Of a stretch of 64,000 nucleotides of DNA, positions 24,978 to 34,099 are shown one piece after another (the first letter of the stretch is position 1; the number at the start of each line of letters is the position of its first letter). The notes under the pieces are model-generated. The model saw only the letters and a program-made list of their open reading frames with translations. It was not told the DNA's origin and ran no database searches. This DNA is from Pseudoluteimonas sp047602125. GTDB taxonomy: Bacteria > Pseudomonadota > Gammaproteobacteria > Xanthomonadales > Xanthomonadaceae. The position numbers and the translations under genes were made by a program. The stretch spans positions 1,550,001 to 1,614,000 of the forward strand of contig JASGIB010000001.1 of the NCBI GenBank assembly GCA_047602125.1. The letters run 5' to 3'.

Positions 24978-26400
24978 GCCCGCGCGCATCTGGGTGGTGG
25001 ACGACGACCACGGCGTGCGCTTCGTGCTCGCCACCGCGCTGCGCGAGGCCGGGTACGCGGTCGACGGGTTCGATTCGGCGCAGGCCGCGCTCGCGGCGCT
25101 CGGATCGCGCGGCGTCCCCGACCTGCTGTTCACCGACGTGCGCATGCCCGGCGACGACGGGCTCGCGTTGCTGGAGAAGCTGAAGTCGCGGCATCCGGGA
25201 TTGCCGGTGATCGTGATGAGCGCCTACACCGACCTCGCCAGCACCGCCGGCGCGTTCCGCGGCGGAGCGCACGAATTCCTGTCGAAGCCGTTCGACCTCG
25301 ACCATGCGGTCGCGCTGGCCGCGCGCGCGCTGCCGGAAACGCGACAACCGGCGCGCGCGGCGAATGCATCGACGGAATCGCGATCGCCGGCGCCGGCGCC
25401 GGACGAGGCACCGCAACTGCTCGGCGATTCGCCGCGCATGCAGGCGCTGTTCCGCGCGATGGGCCGGGTCGCGGCCGCGCCGCTGAACGTGCTCGTCACC
25501 GGCGAGACCGGCACCGGCAAGGAACTGGTGGCGCGCGCTCTGCATCGCGAGTCGCCGCGCGCGCGCAGGCCGTTCATCGCGCTCAATACCGCGGCGATCC
25601 CGTCCGAATTGCTGGAGAGCGAACTGTTCGGGCACGAAGCCGGTGCGTTCACCGGCGCGAACAGGCGCCATGTCGGGCGCTTCGAACAGGCCGACGGCGG
25701 CACCCTGTTCCTCGACGAAATCGGCGACATGCCGCCGGCGCTGCAGACGCGCCTGCTGCGCGTGCTGGCCGAAGGCGAATTCTTCCGCGTCGGCGGGCGC
25801 GAACTGATCCGCGTCGACGTGCGCGTGGTCGCGGCCACGCACCAGCCGCTGGAAGCGCTGGTCGCCGAAGGCCGCTTCCGCGCCGACCTGCTGCATCGTC
25901 TCGACGTGGTGCGCCTGCGCCTGCCGCCGTTGCGCGAACGGCGCGAGGACATCCCGCTGCTCGCATCGCGTTTCCTCGCCGCGGCCGCGGCCAAATTGCA
26001 TGCGCCGGCGAAGCGGCTTTCGCCCGCGACGCTGGAACGGCTGCAGGCGTACGACTGGCCGGGCAACGTGCGCGAACTCGAGAACCTGTGCTGGCGCCTC
26101 GCGGCGCTGGCGCCGGGCGCGACCATCGGTGCGCACGACCTGGACGAAGCCGCGGGACCGCTCGCCGCGTCCGCAATCGAAGGCGATGCCTGGGAAACCG
26201 CGCTCGGCGAATGGGCGCGCGCGCAATTGCGCGACGGCGCGGGCGACCTGCATGCGCAGGCGCGCGAGCGCTTCGACCGCGTTCTGCTGCAGGCCGCGCT
26301 GGAGCACAGCGAAGGACATCGCGGCGCCGCGGCGGAAAAACTCGGGCTGGGCCGCAACACGCTCACGCGCAAGCTCGGGCCGGGGCGCAAGCGGCGCTGA
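24970..26400 (+). CDS. ntrC: Nitrogen regulation response regulator NtrC
   Basis: A 476-residue sigma-54 activator: receiver (VVDDDHGVR, phospho-Asp in TDVRMPGDDG), AAA+ domain with Walker A GETGTGKEL, the sigma-54-contacting GAFTGA loop, the FLDEIGDMP Walker B and the WPGNVRELEN motif, then a C-terminal Fis-type helix-turn-helix (AAEKLGLGRNTLTRKL). Phosphorylated by NtrB, it activates RpoN promoters such as that of glnA. The gene overlaps ntrB, and the pair is preceded by an NtrC box. Confidence 0.97.
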   Translation: MAEPARIWVVDDDHGVRFVLATALREAGYAVDGFDSAQAALAALGSRGVPDLLFTDVRMPGDDGLALLEKLKSRHPGLPVIVMSAYTDLASTAGAFRGGAHEFLSKPFDLDHAVALAARALPETRQPARAANASTESRSPAPAPDEAPQLLGDSPRMQALFRAMGRVAAAPLNVLVTGETGTGKELVARALHRESPRARRPFIALNTAAIPSELLESELFGHEAGAFTGANRRHVGRFEQADGGTLFLDEIGDMPPALQTRLLRVLAEGEFFRVGGRELIRVDVRVVAATHQPLEALVAEGRFRADLLHRLDVVRLRLPPLRERREDIPLLASRFLAAAAAKLHAPAKRLSPATLERLQAYDWPGNVRELENLCWRLAALAPGATIGAHDLDEAAGPLAASAIEGDAWETALGEWARAQLRDGAGDLHAQARERFDRVLLQAALEHSEGHRGAAAEKLGLGRNTLTRKLGPGRKRR

Positions 26401-26474
26401 CGATTCACGGCAATTGGTTCACTGCGGCGCAACATCGCCTGCGCGAACATCGCGGACTTCGACCGGAGATCGCC

Positions 26475-27023
26475 ATGAAATTCAGGATCGTTGCGTTCGC
26501 GTCCGTTGCTGCCGTGCTCGCCGGTTGCGCCAGTGCGCCGAAGTCCGATCCCGCATCCGCCACCGGCGGCATCGGCATGGCCAGCGTCGCGCTCGCGCCG
26601 GCCTCGGGCAGCATGGTCAGCGGCAAGCTGATGCTGATGCCGATGGACGGCGGCGTGCACGTCACCGGCGACATCGGCGGACTCGCGCCCAACAGTACCC
26701 ACGGCTTCCACATCCACGAGAAAGGCGATTGCAGCGCGGCCGATGCTTCCAGCGCCGGCGGCCATTTCAACCCGAGCGGCGACATGCATGGCCGTGCAGG
26801 TGCGCCGCACCACCACCTCGGCGACAACGACAACCTCGTCGCCGACGCGGACGGCGTCGCGCACGTCGATGCGCACTTCGCTGGCGTCGTGCTCGGAGGC
26901 GGCGGTGCCGACGACATCGTCGGCAAGGCGGTGGTCGTGCACGCCAACGCCGACGATTACACCTCGCAGCCGGCCGGCAACGCCGGTGCGCGCATCGCCT
27001 GCGGGGTGATCGCCACGCCCTGA
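26475..27023 (+). CDS. sodC: Superoxide dismutase [Cu-Zn], lipoprotein type
   Basis: A 182-residue periplasmic or envelope-anchored enzyme that dismutates superoxide. MKFRIVAFASVAAVLAGC is a lipoprotein signal. The metal ligands are intact: GFHIHEKGDC, AGGHFNPSG, the PHHHLGD region and VVHANADDY, with the disulfide Cys in GDC and RIACGV. The catalytic Arg is in GARIACG. Residues 22-40 form a short linker. It is monocistronic, between ntrC and a convergent gene whose stop lies 6 bp away. Confidence 0.95.
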   Translation: MKFRIVAFASVAAVLAGCASAPKSDPASATGGIGMASVALAPASGSMVSGKLMLMPMDGGVHVTGDIGGLAPNSTHGFHIHEKGDCSAADASSAGGHFNPSGDMHGRAGAPHHHLGDNDNLVADADGVAHVDAHFAGVVLGGGGADDIVGKAVVVHANADDYTSQPAGNAGARIACGVIATP

Positions 27024-27029
27024 GTGCGC

Positions 27030-27869
27030 TCAGGCGTCGACGTAGTCGAACACCGCGACGATGCCGTGCGCGCCGAGCACCGCGGCGAACTGGCGCAGCC
27101 GCGCCTCGTAGGCGGCGTAACCGCGTTCCGCGCGTTGCGCGTCCTGGTCGCCCGCGAAATTGCGCTGCCAGCGCGCGGGCGAAGCGATCTCGAGGTGGAC
27201 GTCGCCACCGGCGTAGCGCAGGCGCGGCTCCGGCGGCGCATCGACCTCGATGCTGCCGTCCGGCGCGAGCAGCGCCACTTCGATCACCGGCCACAACGCG
27301 CCCAGCCCGGCGTGTTCGTACTGCAAAGCCATCATCGCGGCGAGGTCGTGCAGGGTGAACAGGCGCGCGTGCTCGATGCGCGCGGCGAACGCCTCCTGCG
27401 CCAGCAGCGCGGTGCGCGCCGAGGCCATGCCGCGATCCAGCAGCTCGGCTTCGAAGACGTCCCGCACCGCCGCGGCATCCGCGCCGGTCAGCAGGAACGG
27501 GAGCACCCGCAGCGCGCCTCCGCGCAATTCGGGTTCGGCCATGAACGGCAGCGGCACCCGACCCTGCGCGTCCGCGCCGAAGGCGAAGATGCGCGCGGCC
27601 TGGCCGGCGTCGCGCGGTGCACGCGCGTGCACTTCGGTCAGCCGGCGGTGCAGCGGCCAGCCGGGGCGCAGGGCCTCGGCCGGGTCGAAATGCGCGCCGG
27701 CGAGCACGAGGTCGCATTGCGCGGCCCGCGGCGCGATCCGCGCGAGGTCCAGGGCCACGCATTCGGCCAGCGCCATCGCCGCGTCGGTGGCGAGCGCATC
27801 GACGCCGATCGCGCCGTCGGCGAGTTCCAGCGCGAGCAATCCGGCGGCAGTGGCGTCGTGGTCGTGCAT
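27030..27869 (-). CDS. Hypothetical protein, 279 residues
   Basis: A soluble protein with no signal peptide or membrane segment. It is Ala-rich with dispersed acidic residues, includes RAAQCDLVLAGAHFDPAEAL and FMAEPELRGGALRVLPFLLT, and has no motif that I recognise. The ATG at 27869 is chosen because the upstream part of the frame lies antisense to the thiolase. It is divergent from the thiolase gene, with about 95 bp for shared regulation. The function is unknown. Confidence 0.7.
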   Translation of the reverse strand: MHDHDATAAGLLALELADGAIGVDALATDAAMALAECVALDLARIAPRAAQCDLVLAGAHFDPAEALRPGWPLHRRLTEVHARAPRDAGQAARIFAFGADAQGRVPLPFMAEPELRGGALRVLPFLLTGADAAAVRDVFEAELLDRGMASARTALLAQEAFAARIEHARLFTLHDLAAMMALQYEHAGLGALWPVIEVALLAPDGSIEVDAPPEPRLRYAGGDVHLEIASPARWQRNFAGDQDAQRAERGYAAYEARLRQFAAVLGAHGIVAVFDYVDA

Positions 27870-27965
27870 GGCCTCGGCGTCGTGATTGGCCGCACACGGG
27901 CGCGGCGCTAGACTGCGGCCATTATGCCCGCGCGCGTCGCGCGGGCCATGCGAGGTGCGAACACC

Positions 27966-29243
27966 ATGCTCCAGGGCCGTCCCGTCGCCGTGCTCGGCGG
28001 CGTCCGCATTCCCTTCTGCCGGCAGAACACGGCCTACGCCGACGTCGGCAACCTCGGCATGGGCGTGCGCACGCTTGGTGCGCTGGTCGAGAAGTTCGGC
28101 CTGCACGGGCAGGTGCTGGGCGAAGTCGCCTTCGGCGCGGTGATCAAGCATCCCTTCGACTGGAACCTCGCGCGCGAGGCGACGCTGTCCTCGGGATTGT
28201 CGCCGCTCACCCCGGGCATCACCCTGCAGCGCGCCTGCGGCACCTCGCTCGACAGCATCATGGTCGTCGCCAACAAGATCGCCGCCGGGCAGATCGAAGC
28301 CGGCATCGGCGGCGGCAGCGACACCACCTCCGACGTGCCCATCGTCTACGGCCAGGCCTTGCGCCGGCGCGTGCTCGAGGCGGCGCGGGCGAAATCGACG
28401 AAGGACAGGCTCGCCGCGTTCAAGGGCTTCCACCTGCGCGAACTCAAGCCGGAATTCCCCGGCGTCGCCGAACCGCGCACCGGCAAGTCGATGGGCGACC
28501 ACTGCGAGGACATGGCGAAGGAGTGGAACATCTCGCGCGATTCGCAGGACGAGCTCGCGGTCGCCTCGCACCACAAGCTCGCCGCCGCCTACGAACGCGG
28601 TTTCTTCGACGACCTCGTAGTCAGCTTCCGCGGCGTCTCGCGCGACAACATCCTGCGTCCGGATACGTCCATCGAAAAACTGGCGACGCTGAAGCCCGCG
28701 TTCGACAAGACCTCGGGCCGCGGCACCCTCACCGCCGGCAACTCCACCCCGCTCACCGATGGCGCCGCCGCGTGCCTGATCGCGTCCGAGGATTGGGCGG
28801 CGAAGCATGGCCACGAGGTGCTGTGCCGGATCCGCGACACACAGGTGGCGGCGGTCGATTTCGTGCATGGCGAAGGCCTGCTGATGGCGCCGACCGTCGC
28901 GGTGCCGGAATTGCTGGCGCGCAACGGGCTGACGCTGCAGGACTTCGACCTGTACGAGATCCACGAAGCCTTCGCCGCGCAGGTGCTGTGCACGCTGCGC
29001 GCGTGGGAGAGCGAGGAATACTGCAGGAATCGCCTCGGTCTGGACGCGCCGATGGGCCGCATCGATCCGGCCAGGCTCAACATCAACGGTTCCTCGCTCG
29101 CCACCGGGCATCCGTTCGCCGCCACCGGCGCGCGCATCGTCGCCACCGCCGCGAAGGAGCTGAAGCAGCGCGGTGGCGGCCGTTGCCTCGTGTCGATCTG
29201 CACCGCCGGCGGCATGGGCGTGGTGGCGATCCTGGAGCGGTAG
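27966..29243 (+). CDS. fadI: Acetyl-CoA C-acyltransferase (FadI-like thiolase)
   Basis: A 425-residue thiolase that cleaves 3-oxoacyl-CoA with CoA in fatty-acid beta-oxidation. It carries the nucleophilic Cys in LQRACGTSLDS, EIHEAFAAQVL, NINGSSLATGHPFAATG and the second active Cys in SICTAGGMG. The length fits the FadI branch (about 430 residues). The ATG at 27966 has GAGGTG upstream; an earlier in-frame ATG at 27924 is less likely. No fadJ is next to it here, so the partner dehydrogenase must lie elsewhere, and the exact subfamily is moderately certain. Confidence 0.88.
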   Translation: MLQGRPVAVLGGVRIPFCRQNTAYADVGNLGMGVRTLGALVEKFGLHGQVLGEVAFGAVIKHPFDWNLAREATLSSGLSPLTPGITLQRACGTSLDSIMVVANKIAAGQIEAGIGGGSDTTSDVPIVYGQALRRRVLEAARAKSTKDRLAAFKGFHLRELKPEFPGVAEPRTGKSMGDHCEDMAKEWNISRDSQDELAVASHHKLAAAYERGFFDDLVVSFRGVSRDNILRPDTSIEKLATLKPAFDKTSGRGTLTAGNSTPLTDGAAACLIASEDWAAKHGHEVLCRIRDTQVAAVDFVHGEGLLMAPTVAVPELLARNGLTLQDFDLYEIHEAFAAQVLCTLRAWESEEYCRNRLGLDAPMGRIDPARLNINGSSLATGHPFAATGARIVATAAKELKQRGGGRCLVSICTAGGMGVVAILER

Positions 29244-29247
29244 GGGC

Positions 29248-29622
29248 ATGCATGCGCACATCGCCGCGCATGCGACATGGTTGTTGCGCGCTGCGTGCGT
29301 CCTGATCGCATTCGCCGGCTGGGAATCGGCCAGTGCCCACGGCGGCGGTCTCGACAAGAACGGCTGTCACACCAATCGCAAGACCGGCGATTACCACTGC
29401 CACCGCGCGCCATCGACGCAGGTTCCAGCAAAGCCACCCCGCGCCAAGACCCCTGCGACAAATCTGGCGCCGGCCTCGGGGCCGAAGCCGAAGCAGCACA
29501 ACGAGCGTGTCTTCCGCAACTGTTCCGAAGCACGTGCAGCGGGTGCGGCGCCGGTCCGACGCGGCGATCCCGGCTATGGAGCGCACCTCGATCGCGACAA
29601 CGATGGTGTCGGCTGTGAGTGA
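29248..29622 (+). CDS. Secreted YHYH/excalibur domain protein
   Basis: A 124-residue exported protein. The N-terminal hydrophobic stretch (WLLRAACVLIAFAGWESASA) is a signal peptide. It is followed by GGGLDKNGCHTNRKTGDYHC, a His/Cys-rich motif of small secreted proteins, a Pro/Lys linker, and a C-terminal excalibur domain (FRNCSEARAAGAAPV, DPGYGAHLDRDNDGVGCE), whose DxDxDG loop resembles a calcium-binding EF-hand. The start follows the thiolase stop by 4 bp. The function is unknown. Confidence 0.82.
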   Translation: MHAHIAAHATWLLRAACVLIAFAGWESASAHGGGLDKNGCHTNRKTGDYHCHRAPSTQVPAKPPRAKTPATNLAPASGPKPKQHNERVFRNCSEARAAGAAPVRRGDPGYGAHLDRDNDGVGCE

Positions 29623-29635
29623 AAACCGGAGCGGA

Positions 29636-30013
29636 CTATGACCAAGCAGTCGTTCTCCGCAACGCCCGCTCCGCCGCGGCGTTGATCGCGTCCCAGTCGC
29701 GCCTGCCGTCGGCACGGACGACTTCGGCCTTCGGCATCCGGGAAAAGAACAGTTCCGCCTGTCGCCACGAGCGCGCGGGCGAGGGCACGAACACGCCGGC
29801 GATGCGTCCGTCGAATCCGGAACTGCGATCCACGCGTCCGTTCGCATCCAGTTTCCCGTACAGCGGTTTCGCAGTGTAGTAACCGCGCAGCAATCGCGAT
29901 TGCGGATCGCGCAGCGGGTGGAAATCGCGTGCGTGCAGCGGATAGCGGAACCAGTGCGAGAAACCCGCGAGTTGCGCCGGAAGGTCGCGTGGGTCGAGCG
30001 CAGCCGGCAGCAT
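29636..30013 (-). CDS. Hypothetical protein downstream of hemY
   Basis: A 125-residue soluble protein, overlapping the hemY stop by one base (TGATG), so it is probably the last gene of the hem operon. Segments such as FSHWFRYPLHARDFHPLRDP, GRIAGVFVPSPARSW and VVRADGRRDWDAINAAAERA give no known family. Because translational coupling is tight, it is likely co-expressed with hemY. No function is assigned. Confidence 0.75.
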   Translation of the reverse strand: MLPAALDPRDLPAQLAGFSHWFRYPLHARDFHPLRDPQSRLLRGYYTAKPLYGKLDANGRVDRSSGFDGRIAGVFVPSPARSWRQAELFFSRMPKAEVVRADGRRDWDAINAAAERALRRTTAWS

Positions 30014-31266
30014 CACTCCGCCAGGCGCGGAATGCCGTGCTCGTCGCGGATTTCGTGCACGGCGCTGTCGCCGATCCGCTCGCGCAACTCGCGGCCGGGA
30101 AGTTCCACCGTCGCTTCGCCGCGCGTCGCGCGCAATGCGTTCGCATAGCTGCGCTGCGCGCGTTCCATGTCGCCGACCCCGACATGCACGCAACCGAATT
30201 CCTCCCACGCCTCCGCGCCCGCGCCCTGCGCCAGCGCGCGGTGCAGGCTCGCTTCGGCCTGCGGCCAGCGCCCTTCCGCGCGATCCAGCCGCGCAAGCGT
30301 CAACAACAACGCCGGGCTCGACGGGTGCGCCTGCAGCCAGCGTCCGACGTTCGCGCGGCGCTGTTCGATGCGGCCATTGACCGGCAGCGTGCCGTAGCGC
30401 GCGGCGAGGGTTTCATCCCAGCGCGCATCCAGCGCCTGCTCGACCGACTTCAAGGCGGCATCGTCCCAGCGCAACGCGGCGGCGCGGTCGGCGTAGGCCA
30501 GCACCGCCTCGGGTGCGTTGCGAACGTCCTTCGACAGGCGATCCCACACGTTCGCGAGCGCGTTGGCATCGGCGGCTTCGCGCAAAGCGGCCGCGGCCCA
30601 GCGTTCCTGCAGCGCGTCGAGTTGCGAATTTGGCAGGGCTTGCTGCTGGCGCAAGGCGCCGAGCAGGCCATAGGCCTCGGCGGATTTTCCGCTCGCGGCC
30701 AACGCCTCCGCGCGCAATGCCAGACCGCGCGGCGGCAGTGGCCGCGCCTCCGCCGCATCGAGTGCCACCAATGCATCGGTGGCGCGTCCGTCGGCAAGCG
30801 CCTGCTCGCCGACCGCGATCGCGCGTGCGGCGGCGTGGCGCGGATCCAATGCGTCGATATGCGCCCGTGCGGCGGCGGCATCGCCGCGTGCATTCGCCGC
30901 CCGTGCGGCGGCCACGCGCGCGTAGGCCGCGTCGTGGCCTTCGTCGGCGGCGCGCGCAAGTAGTTGTTCCGCGCGTTCGTAATGGCCCGCGTGCAAGGCA
31001 TCGAGGCCTTCGCCCAGCCGTGCCTTGGCGTTGCGGTCGCGACGCTGGCGCCAGGCGCGGAAGGGCAGGGCCAGCAGCTTCCACAGCACGCCGATGACCA
31101 GGATCGCGACGAGTACGCCGATCGCCGCCGCGGCGACGGTGGTCGTGTAGTCCGTGCCGCGGAAACGCACCAGCACGTAGCCCGGGTCGGCCAGCAGGAA
31201 CTGCGCGGCGAGCGCGCCGAGCAGGGCGAGCACGATCCAGAACAGCAGGCTGCGGAACAGGTTCAT
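30013..31266 (-). CDS. hemY: Heme biosynthesis-associated TPR protein HemY
   Basis: A 417-residue inner-membrane protein. Two membrane segments are visible (LFWIVLALLGALAAQFLLAD and AAAAIGVLVAILVIGVLWKL), followed by a long TPR-like helical domain with ARLGEGLDALHAGHYERAEQ. This is the proteobacterial HemY family, always found with hemX and hemD but with no proven catalytic activity; it is not the oxygen-dependent protoporphyrinogen oxidase also called HemY. AAGGAAG lies before the ATG. The order hemD-hemX-hemY is the usual one. Confidence 0.92.
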   Translation of the reverse strand: MNLFRSLLFWIVLALLGALAAQFLLADPGYVLVRFRGTDYTTTVAAAAIGVLVAILVIGVLWKLLALPFRAWRQRRDRNAKARLGEGLDALHAGHYERAEQLLARAADEGHDAAYARVAAARAANARGDAAAARAHIDALDPRHAAARAIAVGEQALADGRATDALVALDAAEARPLPPRGLALRAEALAASGKSAEAYGLLGALRQQQALPNSQLDALQERWAAAALREAADANALANVWDRLSKDVRNAPEAVLAYADRAAALRWDDAALKSVEQALDARWDETLAARYGTLPVNGRIEQRRANVGRWLQAHPSSPALLLTLARLDRAEGRWPQAEASLHRALAQGAGAEAWEEFGCVHVGVGDMERAQRSYANALRATRGEATVELPGRELRERIGDSAVHEIRDEHGIPRLAE

Positions 31267-31345
31267 GGCGGTCTTCCTTGCGGGACGCATCGACCCTAGC
31301 GCAAGCCGCGTTGCGTCGCCGTCGCGGAGATGAACGCGCGTCGAA

Positions 31346-32314
31346 TCAGCGCGAACGCAGCGCCTGCAATTGCTGCAGGGTGCTGCCCAGTACGGGCATC
31401 GACACCGCGAGCGGACGCGCACGCAAGGCCTGCAGCCTTGCGTCCAGCGCGCGGCGTCGTGGCGAGTCCGGCCACAGCCGGTGCAGCCACAGGCCGGTGC
31501 GATCGAGCGCTTCGCGCCAGGCGACGGCGTCGCGGCGTTCGGCCGCCGCGCGGGCGAGCCCCAATTCGAGTTCGAGCCCGGCACGCGCATTGCGGCGATC
31601 GACCGGATCCGTGGCGATGGCGGCGTTGCTCGGTTGCACGCGCACGACGCGCGACAGCAGGCGTTCCCACCACGGTGCGTTCGCATCCTCGACCGGGGTC
31701 GCGTCGCCGGCCGCGGACGGAAGCGATGCGGAGAAGGCCGCGAGTTCGCGCAATGCGGTCGCGCGCGGGTCGGTGCCGAGCGCATCCAGCGCGGCGCGCT
31801 CCTGCACCAGGGTCTGGCGCAGATCGAGCAGTTTCGGGTCGTCCACGCGTCCGAGCAACGAAGCGGCGAGCGCGTAGGCGCGGCGCGCGCCGTCGAGGTC
31901 GCCGGCGAGTTGCAGGCGTTGCTGGCCGGTGGCGAGCAGCAACGCGGTTTCGTCGAGGAACAGCGCCTGCGCGCCGTGGCGATCCGGGTCGGCGAGTTTT
32001 TCCACCGTCTGCTCGACCAGCGCAGAACGCTGGCCGAGGCCGATCACTTCCTCGCGCAGCACGCGGTTGGTGGCCTCGTCCTGTTGCAGGCGCAGCGATT
32101 GCGCGCGTTGTTCGCCACGCAAGGCATCGAGGCGCGCGTCCAGTGCGTCGACCTGCTCGGCGAAGCTGCGGCGCATCGCCGCGTCGTGCGCGGACCAGGC
32201 CCGCCAGCCGCGCCAGCCGGCGAAGGCGAGGATCGCCAACGCGAGCAGCGTGAAGACCAGCGCGCCGCGGCCGAAACCGGAGCGGGGTGCGGAAGTGGAA
32301 TCGGCGGAGGTCAC
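31346..32314 (-). CDS. hemX: HemX family protein (uroporphyrinogen-III C-methyltransferase-like)
   Basis: A 322-residue inner-membrane protein with one N-terminal membrane segment (ALVFTLLALAILAFAGWRGW), then a long coiled-coil stretch and a helical domain. This is the enterobacterial-type HemX, annotated historically as a methyltransferase but lacking the SAM-binding fold. It probably organises heme biosynthesis at the membrane. It is read from GTG at 32314, a start for which no better ATG exists. It lies 79 bp upstream of hemY and 33 bp downstream of hemD. Confidence 0.88.
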   Translation of the reverse strand: MTSADSTSAPRSGFGRGALVFTLLALAILAFAGWRGWRAWSAHDAAMRRSFAEQVDALDARLDALRGEQRAQSLRLQQDEATNRVLREEVIGLGQRSALVEQTVEKLADPDRHGAQALFLDETALLLATGQQRLQLAGDLDGARRAYALAASLLGRVDDPKLLDLRQTLVQERAALDALGTDPRATALRELAAFSASLPSAAGDATPVEDANAPWWERLLSRVVRVQPSNAAIATDPVDRRNARAGLELELGLARAAAERRDAVAWREALDRTGLWLHRLWPDSPRRRALDARLQALRARPLAVSMPVLGSTLQQLQALRSR

Positions 32315-32347
32315 GGGCGCGGGGGAAGGCGGAGCGTGGCGCGCATG

Positions 32348-33118
32348 CTACCCGATGGCAGCGGCCATCGCCGCGACGAGGTCGCGCGGACGCGCGCTGG
32401 CCGCGACCACGATTCGGCCCTGGAATCCGGTCTCGCGCGCCGCCCCTGCGAGGCGTTCGCTGGCCGCGGCGACATCGGCCTTGCGCAACTTCGCGGCGAG
32501 GCCGGCGGGAAGCCGCGCCAAGGCCAGTTGCAATGCTTCGCCGCTGCCGAGCGCGAGCCATGGCGTCGCACACAACGCATGCATCCGCGAAAGCACGATC
32601 GGCGCAAACGGAATCTCGATGCGCCGATACACGTCGGCGCGCAACACCTTCGCGCCGCGTTTCCGCAGCGCGGGTGCGATCAGGCCGCGGCCGCCGGGCG
32701 CGGTCAGCAGGCCGATGCTGGATCCGCGCACGGACCGCAGTTCGGGGAGCGAAAGCAGTCCCTCGCTGTCCATCCGCGAGGGCGAGACGACATCGTCGAT
32801 CCCTGCGCGGCGCAATGCGGCCGCGGTGCCGGCGCCGACCGCGCACCAGACTTGTGCGCGGCGCTTGCGCAACGAAGACAGGGTCGATGCCGCGCGAACG
32901 GCCGCAGGACTGGTGGCGATGACGACGTCAGCGGCCAGCGCATCGCGCAATGCGCGCCGCGTCGCGGCATCCTGTTGCGCTTCGACCCGCCACGGCGACA
33001 GCGCCAGCACTTTCGCGCCTCGCGCGGCGGCGGCGGCGCGCAAGGTCGCGTGCGCACCGACCGGGCGCAGCGAAATCACATAGCATCCCGCCAGCGGCAT
33101 TCGCCTCGACTTCGCCAT
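32348..33118 (-). CDS. hemD: Uroporphyrinogen-III synthase
   Basis: A 256-residue enzyme that cyclises hydroxymethylbilane with inversion of ring D in heme and siroheme biosynthesis. HemD sequences diverge widely, and the evidence here is the pattern CYVISLRPVGAHATLRAAAAARG, DVVIATSPAAVRAA, VGAGTAAALRRAGI and LTAPGGRGLIAPAL, plus the operon with hemX and hemY. The start is uncertain: the ATG at 33100 gives 250 residues and is equally possible. It is divergent from the thioesterase gene. Confidence 0.88.
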   Translation of the reverse strand: MAKSRRMPLAGCYVISLRPVGAHATLRAAAAARGAKVLALSPWRVEAQQDAATRRALRDALAADVVIATSPAAVRAASTLSSLRKRRAQVWCAVGAGTAAALRRAGIDDVVSPSRMDSEGLLSLPELRSVRGSSIGLLTAPGGRGLIAPALRKRGAKVLRADVYRRIEIPFAPIVLSRMHALCATPWLALGSGEALQLALARLPAGLAAKLRKADVAAASERLAGAARETGFQGRIVVAASARPRDLVAAMAAAIG

Positions 33119-33135
33119 GCAACGAGCATACATAC

Positions 33136-33597
33136 ATGGATTCAGATTCCGAACCCGCATTGCAATCGCTGCTCGCCCATTACCTGTCGATGCCGCCAGT
33201 GGCGGCCATGCAGCTGGACATCGCCGGTGCCGATGCCGGCAGCCTGCGCCTGTGCGCACCCCTGGCTGCGCACGTCAACGACAAGGGCTGCGCGTTCGGC
33301 GGCAGCCTGGTTTCGCTGATGACGCTGGCCGGCTGGGGCGTGGCCACGCTGGCGCTGGAACGCGCCGGCCTGCATGCCGATGTGTTCGTGGCTTCCAGCG
33401 AGGTGCGCTACCGCGCGCCGCTGTTCGCCGACCTCGAGGCGGTCGCGATGGCGGATCCGGCGGCGTTGGCGGCGTTCGTCGCCACGCTGCGCGACGACGG
33501 CCGCGCGAGCCTGCACATCGAGGCGCGCGTGCCACTGCCCGCCGGCGGCCGCGCCTGCGACATGCGTTCGCGCTACGTCGCCATCGCCAGGGGTTAG
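33136..33597 (+). CDS. YiiD C-terminal-type thioesterase domain protein
   Basis: A 153-residue single hotdog domain. AFGGSLVSLMTLAGWGVATL and VFVASSEVRYRAPLFADLEA match the putative thioesterase family found at the C-terminus of YiiD, which is present alone in Xanthomonadaceae. The ATG at 33136 lies in the short divergent region with hemD. The substrate is unknown; it probably hydrolyses acyl-thioesters. Confidence 0.85.
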   Translation: MDSDSEPALQSLLAHYLSMPPVAAMQLDIAGADAGSLRLCAPLAAHVNDKGCAFGGSLVSLMTLAGWGVATLALERAGLHADVFVASSEVRYRAPLFADLEAVAMADPAALAAFVATLRDDGRASLHIEARVPLPAGGRACDMRSRYVAIARG

Positions 33598-33628
33598 GAT
33601 GGCGCCGACCAACGCGCGGGAGAGGGCG

Positions 33629-34045
33629 ATGCGCATACCGTTCCGATGGCTGCTGGTCGCGTTGCTGGGAGCGCTGCTCGCCGGTTGCGCCACCGGCCAG
33701 CCGAAGATGAGCGAACTCGACAAACTGCAGTACGCGTGGTCGGCGGCGATCCGCTGGGGCGATTTCGAAGGCGCGTGGAACCTGCTCGACCCGCAGTACC
33801 GCGACGCGCATCCGCTCACCGACCTGCAGCTTTCGCGCTACAAGCAGATCCAGGTGTCGGGTTACCACGAGCTCGGCTCGCAGGTCTTCCCGGACCATGC
33901 GCTGCGGGAAATCGAGATCGGCGTCGTCAACCGCAACACCATGGCCGAGCGCACCCTGCGCTACACCGAGCAGTGGCGGTTCGATCCCGCGACCAAGTCC
34001 TGGTGGGTCGAATCGGGCCTGCCGGATTTCTGGGCCGGGGAGTAG
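33629..34045 (+). CDS. Small lipoprotein of unknown function
   Basis: A 138-residue lipoprotein (MRIPFRWLLVALLGALLAGC). The mature part has YAWSAAIRWGDFEGAWNLLD, YKQIQVSGYHELG and ERTLRYTEQWRFDPATKSWW. The overall pattern of two short strands and a closing WxxD-type end suggests an NTF2-like or DUF4440-like fold, but I cannot confirm it. GAGGG precedes the ATG. Confidence 0.78.
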   Translation: MRIPFRWLLVALLGALLAGCATGQPKMSELDKLQYAWSAAIRWGDFEGAWNLLDPQYRDAHPLTDLQLSRYKQIQVSGYHELGSQVFPDHALREIEIGVVNRNTMAERTLRYTEQWRFDPATKSWWVESGLPDFWAGE

Positions 34046-34099
34046 CGCGTCGCTGTGGGACAATGCGCGCCCGTTTTGCCCTAGCCGGATGCGTCCCAC

